Positions 24,249-32,002 of a stretch of DNA of 64,000 bases are shown here, piece after piece. Position 1 is the first letter of the stretch. Every line of letters begins with the position of its first letter. A program made the position numbers and the translations under genes. Source of the stretch: Nocardioides marmoriginsengisoli. GTDB lineage: Bacteria; Actinomycetota; Actinomycetes; Propionibacteriales; Nocardioidaceae. The stretch covers positions 944,963 through 1,008,962 of the forward strand of contig NZ_RJSE01000007.1 in assembly GCF_003725695.1 (NCBI RefSeq), read 5' to 3'. The notes beneath the pieces are model-generated. The model saw only the letters and a program-made list of their open reading frames with translations. It had not been told where the DNA came from and did not search any database.

Positions 24249-24320
24249 TGGTCGTTCCCGCCTTCCCAAGAGTTTTGGCGCTTGCCGGGAATCAAATCCT
24301 AGCCTATTGCCTTTTAACTG

Positions 24321-24334
24321 TAATAGTATGAGCG
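24321..24334 (+). promoter_or_regulatory. TAxTAxTATGAxxG motif, copy 1
   Basis: TAATAGTATGAGCG lies in the short gap between the TetR gene and the divergent oxidoreductase fragment. Near-copies occur at 29768 and 61109, upstream of an SDR and an alpha/beta hydrolase. It could be a TetR operator or an AT-rich promoter element. Confidence 0.35.
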
Positions 24335-24335
24335 T

Positions 24336-24779
24336 ATGCCAAAAACTCCGAGGGCTGTCATGATCCGGCACACACCTGTTGCTCTGGGCGCCTTTCCCCT
24401 AGGCAACGTCCCGTTGGCCGTGACTGGAGGCTTCCGGTCACGCGTCGGCATGGAACAGGGCGTGGGTTCGGGGGACTGCAATGTCGTAGGCATCGGCCGT
24501 CCGACGATCACAACTCCAGCTGCTGCGAGCAAGATCCTCGCCGGCGAGTCCGAAGTGATCGCCGCGCACCAGATCGGCGCCGGGATGCGCAGTGTGCTCG
24601 GCAGGGTCGCTGACCTGAAGATGATCGACGGCGGGATCGGCCCGGATCGGCACAACTACCAGTTAAACCGGCTCGGGCAGGGCCTCGAACCGGACCTGAA
24701 CCGGGGAACGCTGGCAGCGACGATCTCCATGATTCGGAAGTACGGGCGTACGTCCGTTCGGCGCAAACGGGGCATCTGA
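24336..24779 (+). pseudogene. 5'-truncated Old Yellow Enzyme-type NADH:flavin oxidoreductase
   Basis: The 147-codon frame is only the C-terminal part of an OYE-like barrel: FPLGNVPLAVTGGFRSRVGMEQGV, then CNVVGIGRPTITTPAAASKILAG (the FMN phosphate-binding region), then the C-terminal LNRLGQGLEPDLNRGTLAATISMIRKYGRT. Full-length relatives are 350-400 aa, so about two thirds, including the FMN isoalloxazine and substrate-binding residues, are missing. The reading frame itself is intact. The deletion brings the fragment within 90 bp of the TetR start. Confidence 0.7.
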
Positions 24780-24784
24780 GTCAC

Positions 24785-25135
24785 GTGATTTCGGACCGTC
24801 ATGCGATACCGGACCTGTTCAGCACTCGGTGGAGTGCCGCGCTGGTCTACGAATGTGGTCGGGGGGCGCGGCGCTTTGAGCAGCTTCAGCAGGCGCTCGG
24901 GATCTCGAGGCGCATTCTTGCCGCGCGCCTGGTGGTCCTCGTCGGCGACGAAATCATGGAGCGTCGCCAGTACCAGGTCGGGCCGCCTCGTTTCGAGTAC
25001 CAACTGACTGCGAAGGGCCTCGCGCTACTGCCGATCTTGCGCGCGATCACCGAGTGGAGCACCGACTGGCACATGGCAGATGTATCTACCCAACGCGCCG
25101 CGACCACATATCAAGCCAGACCTATCGAGGAGTGA
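24785..25135 (+). CDS. HxlR-type winged-helix regulator, 116 aa
   Basis: GTG start, 5 bp after the preceding stop. The pattern WSAALVYECGRGARRFEQLQQALGISRRILAARLVVLVGDEIMERRQYQVGPPRFEYQLTAKGLALLPILRAITEWSTDW is the HxlR wHTH with wing and C-terminal helix. It lacks the N-terminal Cys found in redox-sensing members. It is immediately upstream of, and probably co-transcribed with, the SDR and hydrolase genes. Confidence 0.82.
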   Translation: MISDRHAIPDLFSTRWSAALVYECGRGARRFEQLQQALGISRRILAARLVVLVGDEIMERRQYQVGPPRFEYQLTAKGLALLPILRAITEWSTDWHMADVSTQRAATTYQARPIEE

Positions 25136-25137
25136 GC

Positions 25138-25860
25138 ATGCCATCGCTGAACGAAGCAGTCGTGCTCGTCACCGGAGCCAACGGCGGAATCGGTTCCGAG
25201 CTCGTGAGAGCCGCGCTAGCCCGCGGCGCCTCCAAGGTTTACGCGTCCGCTCGCACACCTCGGGACTGGGACGACGACCGAGTCGTTCCTCTCAGCCTGG
25301 ATGTGAACGACCGGGCTTCCGTTGTCGCTGCGGTCGAGGTTGCATCTGACGTCACCGTCCTGATCAATAACGCAGGAGCACTTCCGGCGTCGGCCAGCCT
25401 GCTCGAGCTGACGCCCGAGCAGCTCAGGGACGGAATGGAGACAAACTTCTTTGCTCCGGTGCTGCTCGCCAGGTCATTCGCACCGATGCTCACGGCGCAT
25501 GACACGTCCGCTCTGGTGAACGTGCACTCGGTTGCGAGCTGGTACGCGTTCGGCGGCATCTACAGCGCCTCGAAGGCGGCGCTCTGGTCAGCGACGAACT
25601 CCCTTCGTCTTGAGCTGGACCCGCTCGGTGTGCACGTCGTTGGTGTGCATGTGGGATACGTCGACACTGCGATGGCGGCCCAGGCTGAGGGTCCGAAGAT
25701 GGATCCTGGTGCGCTGGCTACCAAGATCTTGGACGCAGTTGAGGCCGGCGAGTATGAGGTTGTCGCCGATGACGTCAGTGCCCAGGTGAAGGCGGCGTTG
25801 AGCGGCCCCGTCGAAGCTCTCTATCCGCAGCTTGGTCGTCGAGGCCCTGCAGCGGGCTGA
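25138..25860 (+). CDS. Short-chain dehydrogenase/reductase, 240 aa
   Basis: Start ATG 25138 has GAGGAGTG just upstream. Classical SDR: cofactor motif TGANGGIG (~12-19), NNAG (~79-82), catalytic Ser in HSVASWYA and YSASK (Tyr/Lys). The N-terminus MPSLNEAVVLVTGANGGIGSELV closely matches the SDR at 56538 (MPSLHESVVMVTGANGGIG), so the two are paralogues. It probably interconverts a secondary alcohol and ketone. It lies between HxlR and an alpha/beta hydrolase in one direction. Confidence 0.88.
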   Translation: MPSLNEAVVLVTGANGGIGSELVRAALARGASKVYASARTPRDWDDDRVVPLSLDVNDRASVVAAVEVASDVTVLINNAGALPASASLLELTPEQLRDGMETNFFAPVLLARSFAPMLTAHDTSALVNVHSVASWYAFGGIYSASKAALWSATNSLRLELDPLGVHVVGVHVGYVDTAMAAQAEGPKMDPGALATKILDAVEAGEYEVVADDVSAQVKAALSGPVEALYPQLGRRGPAAG

Positions 25861-25905
25861 ATCGCCCTTCCAATCCACAGTTTCAATCCACCGAAAGGCA
25901 TGCTC

Positions 25906-26739
25906 ATGATCACTTGGAACAACGTTCCTACACACACGGTCGACGTGGACGGAGTCCCGTTTGCCTATCGTGAACTTGGGGCGAAATCAGAGGTCCCTGT
26001 CGTCTTTCTCCACCACTTCGCTGCTGTTCTCGATGACTGGGATCCGCGTGTCATTGACGGGATCGCAGCGTCGCATCGAGTCATCACGTTCGACAACCGA
26101 GGTGTCGGTGCCACTGGATCCGATGTTCCTGGCGACCTGGAGGCGATGGCGGCGGATGCTATCGCGTTTATCCGGGCTCTCGGCCACGACAGGGTCGATC
26201 TCTTCGGGTTCTCCGTCGGGGGAGCCGTGGCTCAGATGGTCGCCCTGGAGGCCCCAGACCTGGTGAGGCGGATGGTCGTCGCAGGCAGCGGTCCTCGCGG
26301 AGGCGGCGGGATCTGGAAGATGCCATTCATTGTCGGCAGCGCTTACTTCAAGGCGTTCGTCACCCGCAAGGATCCTCGCCACTACCTCTTCTTCCCGTCC
26401 AACCCTGAAGGACGGAAGGCGGCCGCCGAGTACTTCGAACGGTTGGCCGAGCGGACGCAGGACCGCGACAGGTCCATCTCTAGGCAGGCGCGCAACGCTC
26501 AGCTGCGAGCAATCACAGCGGGCGGCCTGCACGCTCCAGACGACCTGTCGGCCATCAAGGTCCCGGTTCTGGTCGCGAACGGCGACAACGACATCATGGT
26601 GGCGAGCGAGCACTCGAAGGACATGGCACGGCGACTCCCCAACGCAACGTTGAGGATCTACCCCAACTCGGGCCACGGGGGTGTTTTCCAGCACCACAGG
26701 GAATTCGTTCCCGAGGTGCTGCGGTTCCTCGCCGGCTGA
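25906..26739 (+). CDS. Alpha/beta hydrolase, 277 aa
   Basis: GAAAGG precedes ATG 25906 by 7 nt; an ATG at 25900 is too close to that site. Oxyanion region VVFLHHFAAVLDDW, nucleophile elbow GFSVGG, acid region NGDNDIMV and catalytic His in SGHGG make a Ser-Asp-His triad. Closely similar to the hydrolase at 61182 and to the dead copy at 22.1-22.5 kb. It may hydrolyse an ester or lactone produced by the monooxygenases. The IS481-like element is inserted just downstream of its stop. Confidence 0.87.
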   Translation: MITWNNVPTHTVDVDGVPFAYRELGAKSEVPVVFLHHFAAVLDDWDPRVIDGIAASHRVITFDNRGVGATGSDVPGDLEAMAADAIAFIRALGHDRVDLFGFSVGGAVAQMVALEAPDLVRRMVVAGSGPRGGGGIWKMPFIVGSAYFKAFVTRKDPRHYLFFPSNPEGRKAAAEYFERLAERTQDRDRSISRQARNAQLRAITAGGLHAPDDLSAIKVPVLVANGDNDIMVASEHSKDMARRLPNATLRIYPNSGHGGVFQHHREFVPEVLRFLAG

Positions 26740-26765
26740 GCGATCGTCGTCAGTGGGACCTGGCG

Positions 26766-26781
26766 CTGCGCACCTGGCGCC
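26766..26781 (+). repeat. 16-bp target-site duplication, left copy
   Basis: CTGCGCACCTGGCGCC abuts the left IS end exactly; the identical 16-mer abuts the right end at 28100-28115. Confidence 0.85.
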
Positions 26782-26854
26782 TGTCCTGGTTCAGGACATA
26801 GGAAACCCATGTCTCAAGACATAGGAAACCCGGTCGTGGGTTCGATGCTCGGGC

Positions 26855-28042
26855 ATGTCGAAAGCCAGGCTGGTCATCACTGCCGTCGTCATCGAAGGCC
26901 GAACCCAGGCCGAGGTCGCGAAGTCCTACGGCGTTTCGAAGGGCTGGGTCTCCAAACTCATCGCTCGCTACCGGGCTGAGGGCGAGGCAGCTTTCGAGCC
27001 TCGATCCAAACGACCCAAGACCTCACCTGGCGCCTTGGCCCCGAGCATCGTGGAGTTGATCAGCGTGCTCCGCACCGAGCTGAGCGCGGCAGGTCTCGAC
27101 GCAGGCTCGGGGACCATCGCCTGGCACCTCGAGCACCATCACGGCAACGTTGTCTCCAGGTCGAGCATCAGCCGCTACCTGACCCGCGCCGGACTCGTGA
27201 TCCCCGAGCCAAAGAAGCGCCCGAAGTCCTCCTACATCCGGTTCGAAGCAGCCATGCCCAACGAAACCTGGCAATCCGACTTCACCCACTACCGCCTCGC
27301 TGACGGGTCCGACGTCGAGATCATCAGCTGGCTCGACGACTGCACCCGCTACGCCCTCCACGTCACCGCCCACCAGCGGATCACCGGACCCATCGTGACC
27401 ACGACGTTCCGGCAAACCCTGACCCAGCACGGGATCCCGGCCTCCACCCGGACCGACAACGGCATGGTCTACACCGCACGCTTCGCCGGCGGCCAAGGCG
27501 GACGCAACCGCTTCGAGACCGAACTCCGACGCCTGCACGTGATCCAGAAGAACTCCCGGCCCAGCCATCCGACCACCTGCGGGAAGGTCGAACGATTCCA
27601 GCAGACGATGAAGAAGTGGCTCCGCAGACAACCCGACCAACCGGCCACGATCGCTGAACTCCAGAGCCTGATCGACGCCTTCGTCGAGGACTACAACCAC
27701 CGCCGAGGACACAAGTCGCTACCGCACCGAGCAACCCCGGCAGCCCGCTACAACACCATGCCCAAAGCACTCCCAGGAGAGTCCCGCGACCCCGAGACCC
27801 ACGACCGGATCCGACACGACCGCGTCAACAAAACCGGATCCGTGACCCTTCGCCACAACGGCCGGCTCCACCACATCGGGATCGGCCGAACCTACGAGGG
27901 AACCTTCGTCATCCTGCTCGTCCAGGACCTCGACATCCGCGTCGTGAAAACAGTCACCGGAGAACTCCTCCGCGAACTGACCCTGAACCCCCACATCGAC
28001 TACCAGCCGACCGGAGCACCCAAAGGACCCGCCCGAAAATGA
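26855..28042 (+). CDS. IS481-family DDE transposase, 395 aa
   Basis: N-terminal helix-turn-helix (RTQAEVAKSYGVSKGWVSKLIARYRAEG, ~16-44), then the rve integrase core with D in WQSDFTHYRLADG, D in STRTDNGMVYT and E in CGKVERFQQTMKKWL, giving a full DDE triad. The C-terminal RHNGRLHHIGIGRTYEGT region is typical of this family. The frame is intact from ATG to TGA. Carries out cut/copy-and-paste movement of the element in which it lies. Confidence 0.93.
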   Translation: MSKARLVITAVVIEGRTQAEVAKSYGVSKGWVSKLIARYRAEGEAAFEPRSKRPKTSPGALAPSIVELISVLRTELSAAGLDAGSGTIAWHLEHHHGNVVSRSSISRYLTRAGLVIPEPKKRPKSSYIRFEAAMPNETWQSDFTHYRLADGSDVEIISWLDDCTRYALHVTAHQRITGPIVTTTFRQTLTQHGIPASTRTDNGMVYTARFAGGQGGRNRFETELRRLHVIQKNSRPSHPTTCGKVERFQQTMKKWLRRQPDQPATIAELQSLIDAFVEDYNHRRGHKSLPHRATPAARYNTMPKALPGESRDPETHDRIRHDRVNKTGSVTLRHNGRLHHIGIGRTYEGTFVILLVQDLDIRVVKTVTGELLRELTLNPHIDYQPTGAPKGPARK

Positions 28043-28045
28043 CCA

Positions 28046-28075
28046 CCGCCGGACCCACAGTTGCAGGTCCGGCGG
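28046..28075 (+). terminator. Hairpin downstream of transposase
   Basis: CCGCCGGACC (28046-28055) and GGTCCGGCGG (28066-28075) form a perfect 10-bp stem with a 10-nt loop, starting 3 bp after the transposase stop. No long T-run follows. Confidence 0.55.
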
Positions 28076-28099
28076 TTTCCGATGTCCTGAGACATCACA

Positions 28100-28115
28100 C
28101 TGCGCACCTGGCGCC
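28100..28115 (+). repeat. 16-bp target-site duplication, right copy
   Basis: Identical to 26766-26781 and directly abutting the right inverted repeat. Confidence 0.85.
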
Positions 28116-28747
28116 CAACCGAACGTGCGACTTGATGTGGAGCATCCGCGATGTGTTGAAGAGCGCCTTCGACGTACTTGGTAACGATGGGAGGCATCCG
28201 CTCAGGCGCGGCCGGATGAGTCCGGTATGCGTATCGCACAGCGAAGACAGTCGTGCCGGTGACCATGGCAGCAAGCGCTTCGGGGTCTTCGGGTTCGCGG
28301 ACCGCGTGGCGTTGCAGGTTGTGCCCAATGGTCTTTCCTACTCGCGCCGTCACGCTGATTTGTCAGACGGCCCAAGATTGCGTGGTGGTTTTCGGCTTCA
28401 GCGCCGAACAGGAGACCGAAGCCGTCCGGAGACTCTCGGGCATCGTCAAGGAGCGTTAGGACGCCGGCTTCGACCTGGCGGTGTGCGGAGTAGGTCGAAT
28501 GCAGCTCGTAGGTCTTGAACAACCGTTGCTGGAGCCGGGTCGCCTCGCGCTCGGCTGCGGCGAGGTATATCGCGTGTTTTCAGGCGAAGTGGCTGTAGAG
28601 AGTGGGGTTTGGTGCAGCCGGTGCATCTGCGATCGTCTCCATGCTCGCCCCGTAAAAGCCGTGGGTGGCGAATGCGTCGCGGGCGCCGTCGAGCAGTGCG
28701 TTGTCCGTCGGCCTAGCTCGATGGCTGGAACGGCTACGGCTGGCCAT
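28116..28747 (-). pseudogene. Dead tetR gene with IS insertion at its 3' end
   Basis: From ATG 28747 the minus strand reads MASRSRSSHRARPTDNALLDGARDAFATHGFYGASMETIADAPAAPNPTLYSHFA, a TetR HTH, then hits TGA (28580-28582). It continues in frame KHAIYLAAAEREATRLQQRLFKTYELHS to about 28370, then shifts frame to VGKTIGHNLQRHAVREPEDPEALAAMVTG and HQVARSVGRQVRS. The IS duplication interrupts the last residues. Without the IS, the frame would stop a few codons later on the far side. At least two lesions precede the insertion's effect. 28748-28910 shows no gene. Confidence 0.78.
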
Positions 28748-28910
28748 TGTGGTCCGAGAGGTTCAGAAAGATGGGGGTGCTGGTAACTGTTTCCGCGGCG
28801 AGGGTGCGTCGCTGTGCGGCGAGATCCAGGCCCTCCTGCCAAGTTGGCGATACACCCGCGTTCAACGGGTCGCTAGACTTCCGGCGCGGGTGCCCCGCAG
28901 CTTTAGTGTT

Positions 28911-29741
28911 TCATCCCGCCAACCGGTTCTTCTTCCGGATCTGCTTCTCGAAGGCGCCCCTCGGGGCGTAGCGTCGCAGCGCGCTCACGCGAGTGGCCAT
29001 TGGCCCGGCCGGATATCGTGGCCGGGGCCTGGCGTCAACAACGGCCGAAACGATTACCTGCGCGACCGTCGCAGGATCGTCGCCGTCGCGCCGGATCGTC
29101 GCGCTTAAGACTTCGCGGACGACTTCCCGCTGGTTCTCGTACACGCTGAGCGGCTTGTCTGGCCGCAACGAATTCGCATCGAACGTCGTGCTGGTGTATC
29201 CCGGTTCGACGAGTATTACTCGAATGCCATGCTCTCGGACTTCGTGATCGAGGGATTCGGAGTATCCCTCGACGGCATGCTTAGTCGATGCGTAGACCGC
29301 CATGTATGGCGCCGGAATCAGTCCGACTATTGAAGAAATGTTGACGATGCGGCCGGAACGCTGAGCGCGCATGTGTGGCAGCACTTCGTTCGTCATGCGG
29401 ATCGTGCCAAAAACGTTCGTGTCGAAAATGTCTCGAGTCTGGCTGATCGTGCTTTCTTCGGCCGCGCCAGTCATGCCCGTCCCAGCGTTGTTCACCAAGA
29501 CGTCGATTCGACCGAATCGGTCGATTACCTGCTTTACCAGCGCCCCGACCGACTCGTCTTGGGTGACGTCAAGATCGAGGAACGTGACTCCGTCGAGGGC
29601 ATTCGACTTGGCGGCCTTTCGGCTCGTGCCGATGACCTGGAAGCCGGCATGAGCCAGAGCTCGCGCGGCTGCGCGGCCTATGCCCGTGGATGCACCGGTC
29701 ACTACAGCTACGGGCGCAGTTTCTAAGCGGCTCTCAGCCAT
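28911..29741 (-). CDS. Short-chain dehydrogenase/reductase, 276 aa
   Basis: Start ATG 29741 (MAESRLETAPVAVVTGASTGIG); the frame remains open far upstream into unrelated sequence. SDR motifs: TGASTGIG, NNAG, the S in NISSIVG, and YASTK. The length and C-terminal extension (RVSALRRYAPRGAFEKQIRKKNRLAG) resemble SDRs acting on hydrophobic alcohols/ketones. It stands alone downstream of an upstream motif at 29768; the dead tetR lies just beyond its 3' end. Confidence 0.85.
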   Translation of the reverse strand: MAESRLETAPVAVVTGASTGIGRAAARALAHAGFQVIGTSRKAAKSNALDGVTFLDLDVTQDESVGALVKQVIDRFGRIDVLVNNAGTGMTGAAEESTISQTRDIFDTNVFGTIRMTNEVLPHMRAQRSGRIVNISSIVGLIPAPYMAVYASTKHAVEGYSESLDHEVREHGIRVILVEPGYTSTTFDANSLRPDKPLSVYENQREVVREVLSATIRRDGDDPATVAQVIVSAVVDARPRPRYPAGPMATRVSALRRYAPRGAFEKQIRKKNRLAG

Positions 29742-30048
29742 CAGACAAGCACTCCCAACTGATCGTTTAGTATTATGAATGACCGACAATAGTGCGGAAC
29801 GCCGCATCCCGCAAGTCCGCGAACCTCTTGTTGGGCCGCCATCGTCCGTCCGCGCTACGCCGGGAGAGGGCATAGCCGGGTCGCCCCGTCGAGTCGCGAG
29901 CCGCTGGGTTGGGAAAGTCCCCGCAAAACGGAGGGTCAGTCGGGATCGGGCTGCTGGGACGGGGCGGGATCGGCGTAGGCAGTTAGACCTGTATATGGCG
30001 CAGCGCGCCGCGCAAGGCCGGTACGCTGAGGACGACGACCCGCTCGGC
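29742..30048. other. Intergenic region with TAxTAxTATGAxxG motif
   Basis: No gene supported. TAGTATTATGAATG at 29768-29781, on the plus strand 27 bp upstream of the SDR start, matches copies at 24321 and 61109 in ten of fourteen invariant positions. The rest shows nothing recognisable. Confidence 0.4.
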
Positions 30049-31083
30049 TCACGGCGTGACCAGCACCTTGAGTGCTTCGCGCTGAGCCATAGCGCGGTAG
30101 CCGTCGGGTATTCCATCCAGGCCCACAGTGCGGTCGAAGACCTTGCCGGGCTCGATCGTGCCGTCGAGCACCTCCGGGAGCAGCTCGTCGATGTACGCGC
30201 GCGTTGGTGCGATCCCGCCGGTAATCGTGACGTTGTGGAACCACGTGGGTACGCCAAGGGGCGCCTGTTCGTACTGCGGGAGGCCAACGCGGCTAATGAC
30301 GCCACCCGCACGCACAACGCCAATAGCCTGTTCGTAGGCGCTCATGAAGCCAACGGCGTCGATGACGACGCGAGTACCTTGGCCGGCCGTCAGGTCTCTC
30401 ACCTGTTCGATGCCTTGTTCGCCTCGTTCTGCCACGACGTCTGTAGCGCCGAACTCCTGACCCAGAGAGGTGCGCGACCCGTGGCGCCCCATGAGGATGA
30501 TGCGGTCGGCACCCAGTCGACGAGCTGCCAGGACCGAGAGGAGGCCCACTGCGCCGTCGCCGATGACGGTGACGGTGTCACCGCGGCGCACGCCCGCAGT
30601 GGTCGCGGCGTGGTGCCCGGTTCCCATGACGTCGGACAGTGTCAGCAGTGATTGGATCAGTCTGGGATCCTCAGTGCGCGGAAGCGTGACGAGAGTTCCA
30701 TCAGCCCATGGAACACGTACCGCTTCGCCCTGGCCTCCATCGACGCCTTGGGCACCCCAGAACCCGCCGTGATCGCACGATGTCTGTAGACCCATTTGGC
30801 AGAACTCGCAGGTGCCGTCGGAGTAGACGAATGGTGCCACGACGAGGTCTCCACGCTTGATCGTCGTAACCTGCGATCCAATCTCCTCCACCGTGCCCAT
30901 GAACTCATGCCCAATGCGAACGGGTTGCTCGGCAGGGTTCATGTTTCCATATGGGTGTAGATCAGTGCCGCAAATGCAGGCAGCTGTAACCCGCACAATC
31001 GCGTCGGTTGGTGCGGTGATGCGGGGGTCGGGAACGTCGTCGACGCGAACGTCACCGGCACCATGTAGGACTGTGGCGCGCAT
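30049..31083 (-). CDS. Zinc-dependent alcohol dehydrogenase (MDR), 344 aa
   Basis: Catalytic-zinc residues in CICGTDLH and GHEFMGTVEEIG. The structural-zinc loop is reduced: GTCEFCQMGLQTSCDHGG has three Cys. Rossmann motif VIGDGAVGLLSVLAARRLGA and RIILMGRH suggest NAD(P) binding. It likely oxidises an alcohol made by the neighbouring hydrolase. It is third of a minus-strand run: flavin monooxygenase, hydrolase, this gene, with 19 bp to the hydrolase stop. That order fits ketone to ester to alcohol plus acid to aldehyde/ketone. Confidence 0.88.
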   Translation of the reverse strand: MRATVLHGAGDVRVDDVPDPRITAPTDAIVRVTAACICGTDLHPYGNMNPAEQPVRIGHEFMGTVEEIGSQVTTIKRGDLVVAPFVYSDGTCEFCQMGLQTSCDHGGFWGAQGVDGGQGEAVRVPWADGTLVTLPRTEDPRLIQSLLTLSDVMGTGHHAATTAGVRRGDTVTVIGDGAVGLLSVLAARRLGADRIILMGRHGSRTSLGQEFGATDVVAERGEQGIEQVRDLTAGQGTRVVIDAVGFMSAYEQAIGVVRAGGVISRVGLPQYEQAPLGVPTWFHNVTITGGIAPTRAYIDELLPEVLDGTIEPGKVFDRTVGLDGIPDGYRAMAQREALKVLVTP

Positions 31084-31102
31084 GAAGGCCTTTCGGTTGA
31101 AG

Positions 31103-32002
31103 TTAGAGTTCTGCTGGTTCGACGCACAGGCGTCGCTTTCGCGGCAGGCTTGTGGGCTCGACGTTGTCGAGAAACGTCATGACTACCGAGGCGAATTCAT
31201 CGGGACACTCGATCTGGGGCATGTGGCCCACCCCCGTGAAAAGGTGGCTTGATGCGTGGGGGAGTCTCCGCTGGGCCTCGTCAAGATGCCGCGCAGGCAG
31301 GATGCGGTCGCGGTCACCCCAGATGACCAAGGTCGGTTTGCGTTCTGCAGCAATGCGATTCGAAAGCGCTTCTTGCCACTCGGGGCGCAATCCGCGCAGT
31401 GTAGCCAGCGCATTAGCGGTTTCCCAGGTAACCTCGCCCGTATCCGGCTGGCGGGCTATGGCCAGCGCGTGATCGATGCGGGCCTCCGTCACGAGTTCGG
31501 GATTTACGAACAGCATGCGCTCGGCAAGTCGAGCGCTGAATGGGGTAGTGCGCGATGCCAAGAATCGACCGACCGACAAGGTTGACAGGAGCCGTAGAGG
31601 TAGCGCAACTTCCTTGCCGAAGCCCGCGCTGGTGACGAGCACCAGGCTTGCCACACGATCGGGGGCAAGGGTAAACAACTGTTGTGCAACCGCGCCGCCG
31701 AGCGAAACGCCGATCACGTGGACCGGTTCGTGCTGACCTATCGCATCGAGTGTTGCCAGGGCACCGTTTGCCAGCACGGAGAGCGATGCCCGCGATGTTG
31801 ATCGTTCAGAAAATCCTGAGCCTGGCAGATCGATCGAGATCAGTCGGTAACTCCCTGACAGCCTCGGGAACTGTGGAGCCCAGTCCTCAAGGCTGCGGCC
31901 GATGCCGTGAAGGAGCAACACTGGGGGGTTGGCCGGGTCCCCGTCTACGCGCACCCGCGTTCGCCGCCCGTCGACGCGGATGAAAGCAGTTGAACTGGTC
32001 AT
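31103..32002 (-). CDS. Alpha/beta hydrolase, 299 aa
   Basis: Oxyanion region LLLHGIGRSLEDW, nucleophile GVSLGG, acid in WGDRDRILP, His in GVGHMPQIE. Its start overlaps the stop of the monooxygenase gene (ATGA), so expression is coupled. Coupling with a Baeyer-Villiger-type enzyme suggests an esterase or lactonase acting on its product. Substrate not readable. Confidence 0.87.
   Translation of the reverse strand: MTSSTAFIRVDGRRTRVRVDGDPANPPVLLLHGIGRSLEDWAPQFPRLSGSYRLISIDLPGSGFSERSTSRASLSVLANGALATLDAIGQHEPVHVIGVSLGGAVAQQLFTLAPDRVASLVLVTSAGFGKEVALPLRLLSTLSVGRFLASRTTPFSARLAERMLFVNPELVTEARIDHALAIARQPDTGEVTWETANALATLRGLRPEWQEALSNRIAAERKPTLVIWGDRDRILPARHLDEAQRRLPHASSHLFTGVGHMPQIECPDEFASVVMTFLDNVEPTSLPRKRRLCVEPAEL

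Larger units (their letters stand above)
26782..28099 (+). mobile_element. IS481-like insertion sequence, 1318 bp, apparently intact
   Basis: Terminal inverted repeats of 26 bp (26782-26807 against the complement of 28074-28099) match at 21 positions, share the core CAGGACAT-N-GGAAACC, and both begin TGT. The element is bounded by a perfect 16-bp direct repeat. A second copy of the inverted-repeat core lies inside the left end (26810-26830). One intact transposase fills the element. The perfect duplication suggests a recent insertion. Confidence 0.9.

Noticed and set aside
26810-26830. Inner repeat copy taken as the true left end of the IS
   Set aside because: The outer pair 26782/28099 is directly bordered by perfect 16-bp duplications, so the inner copy is an internal repeat.
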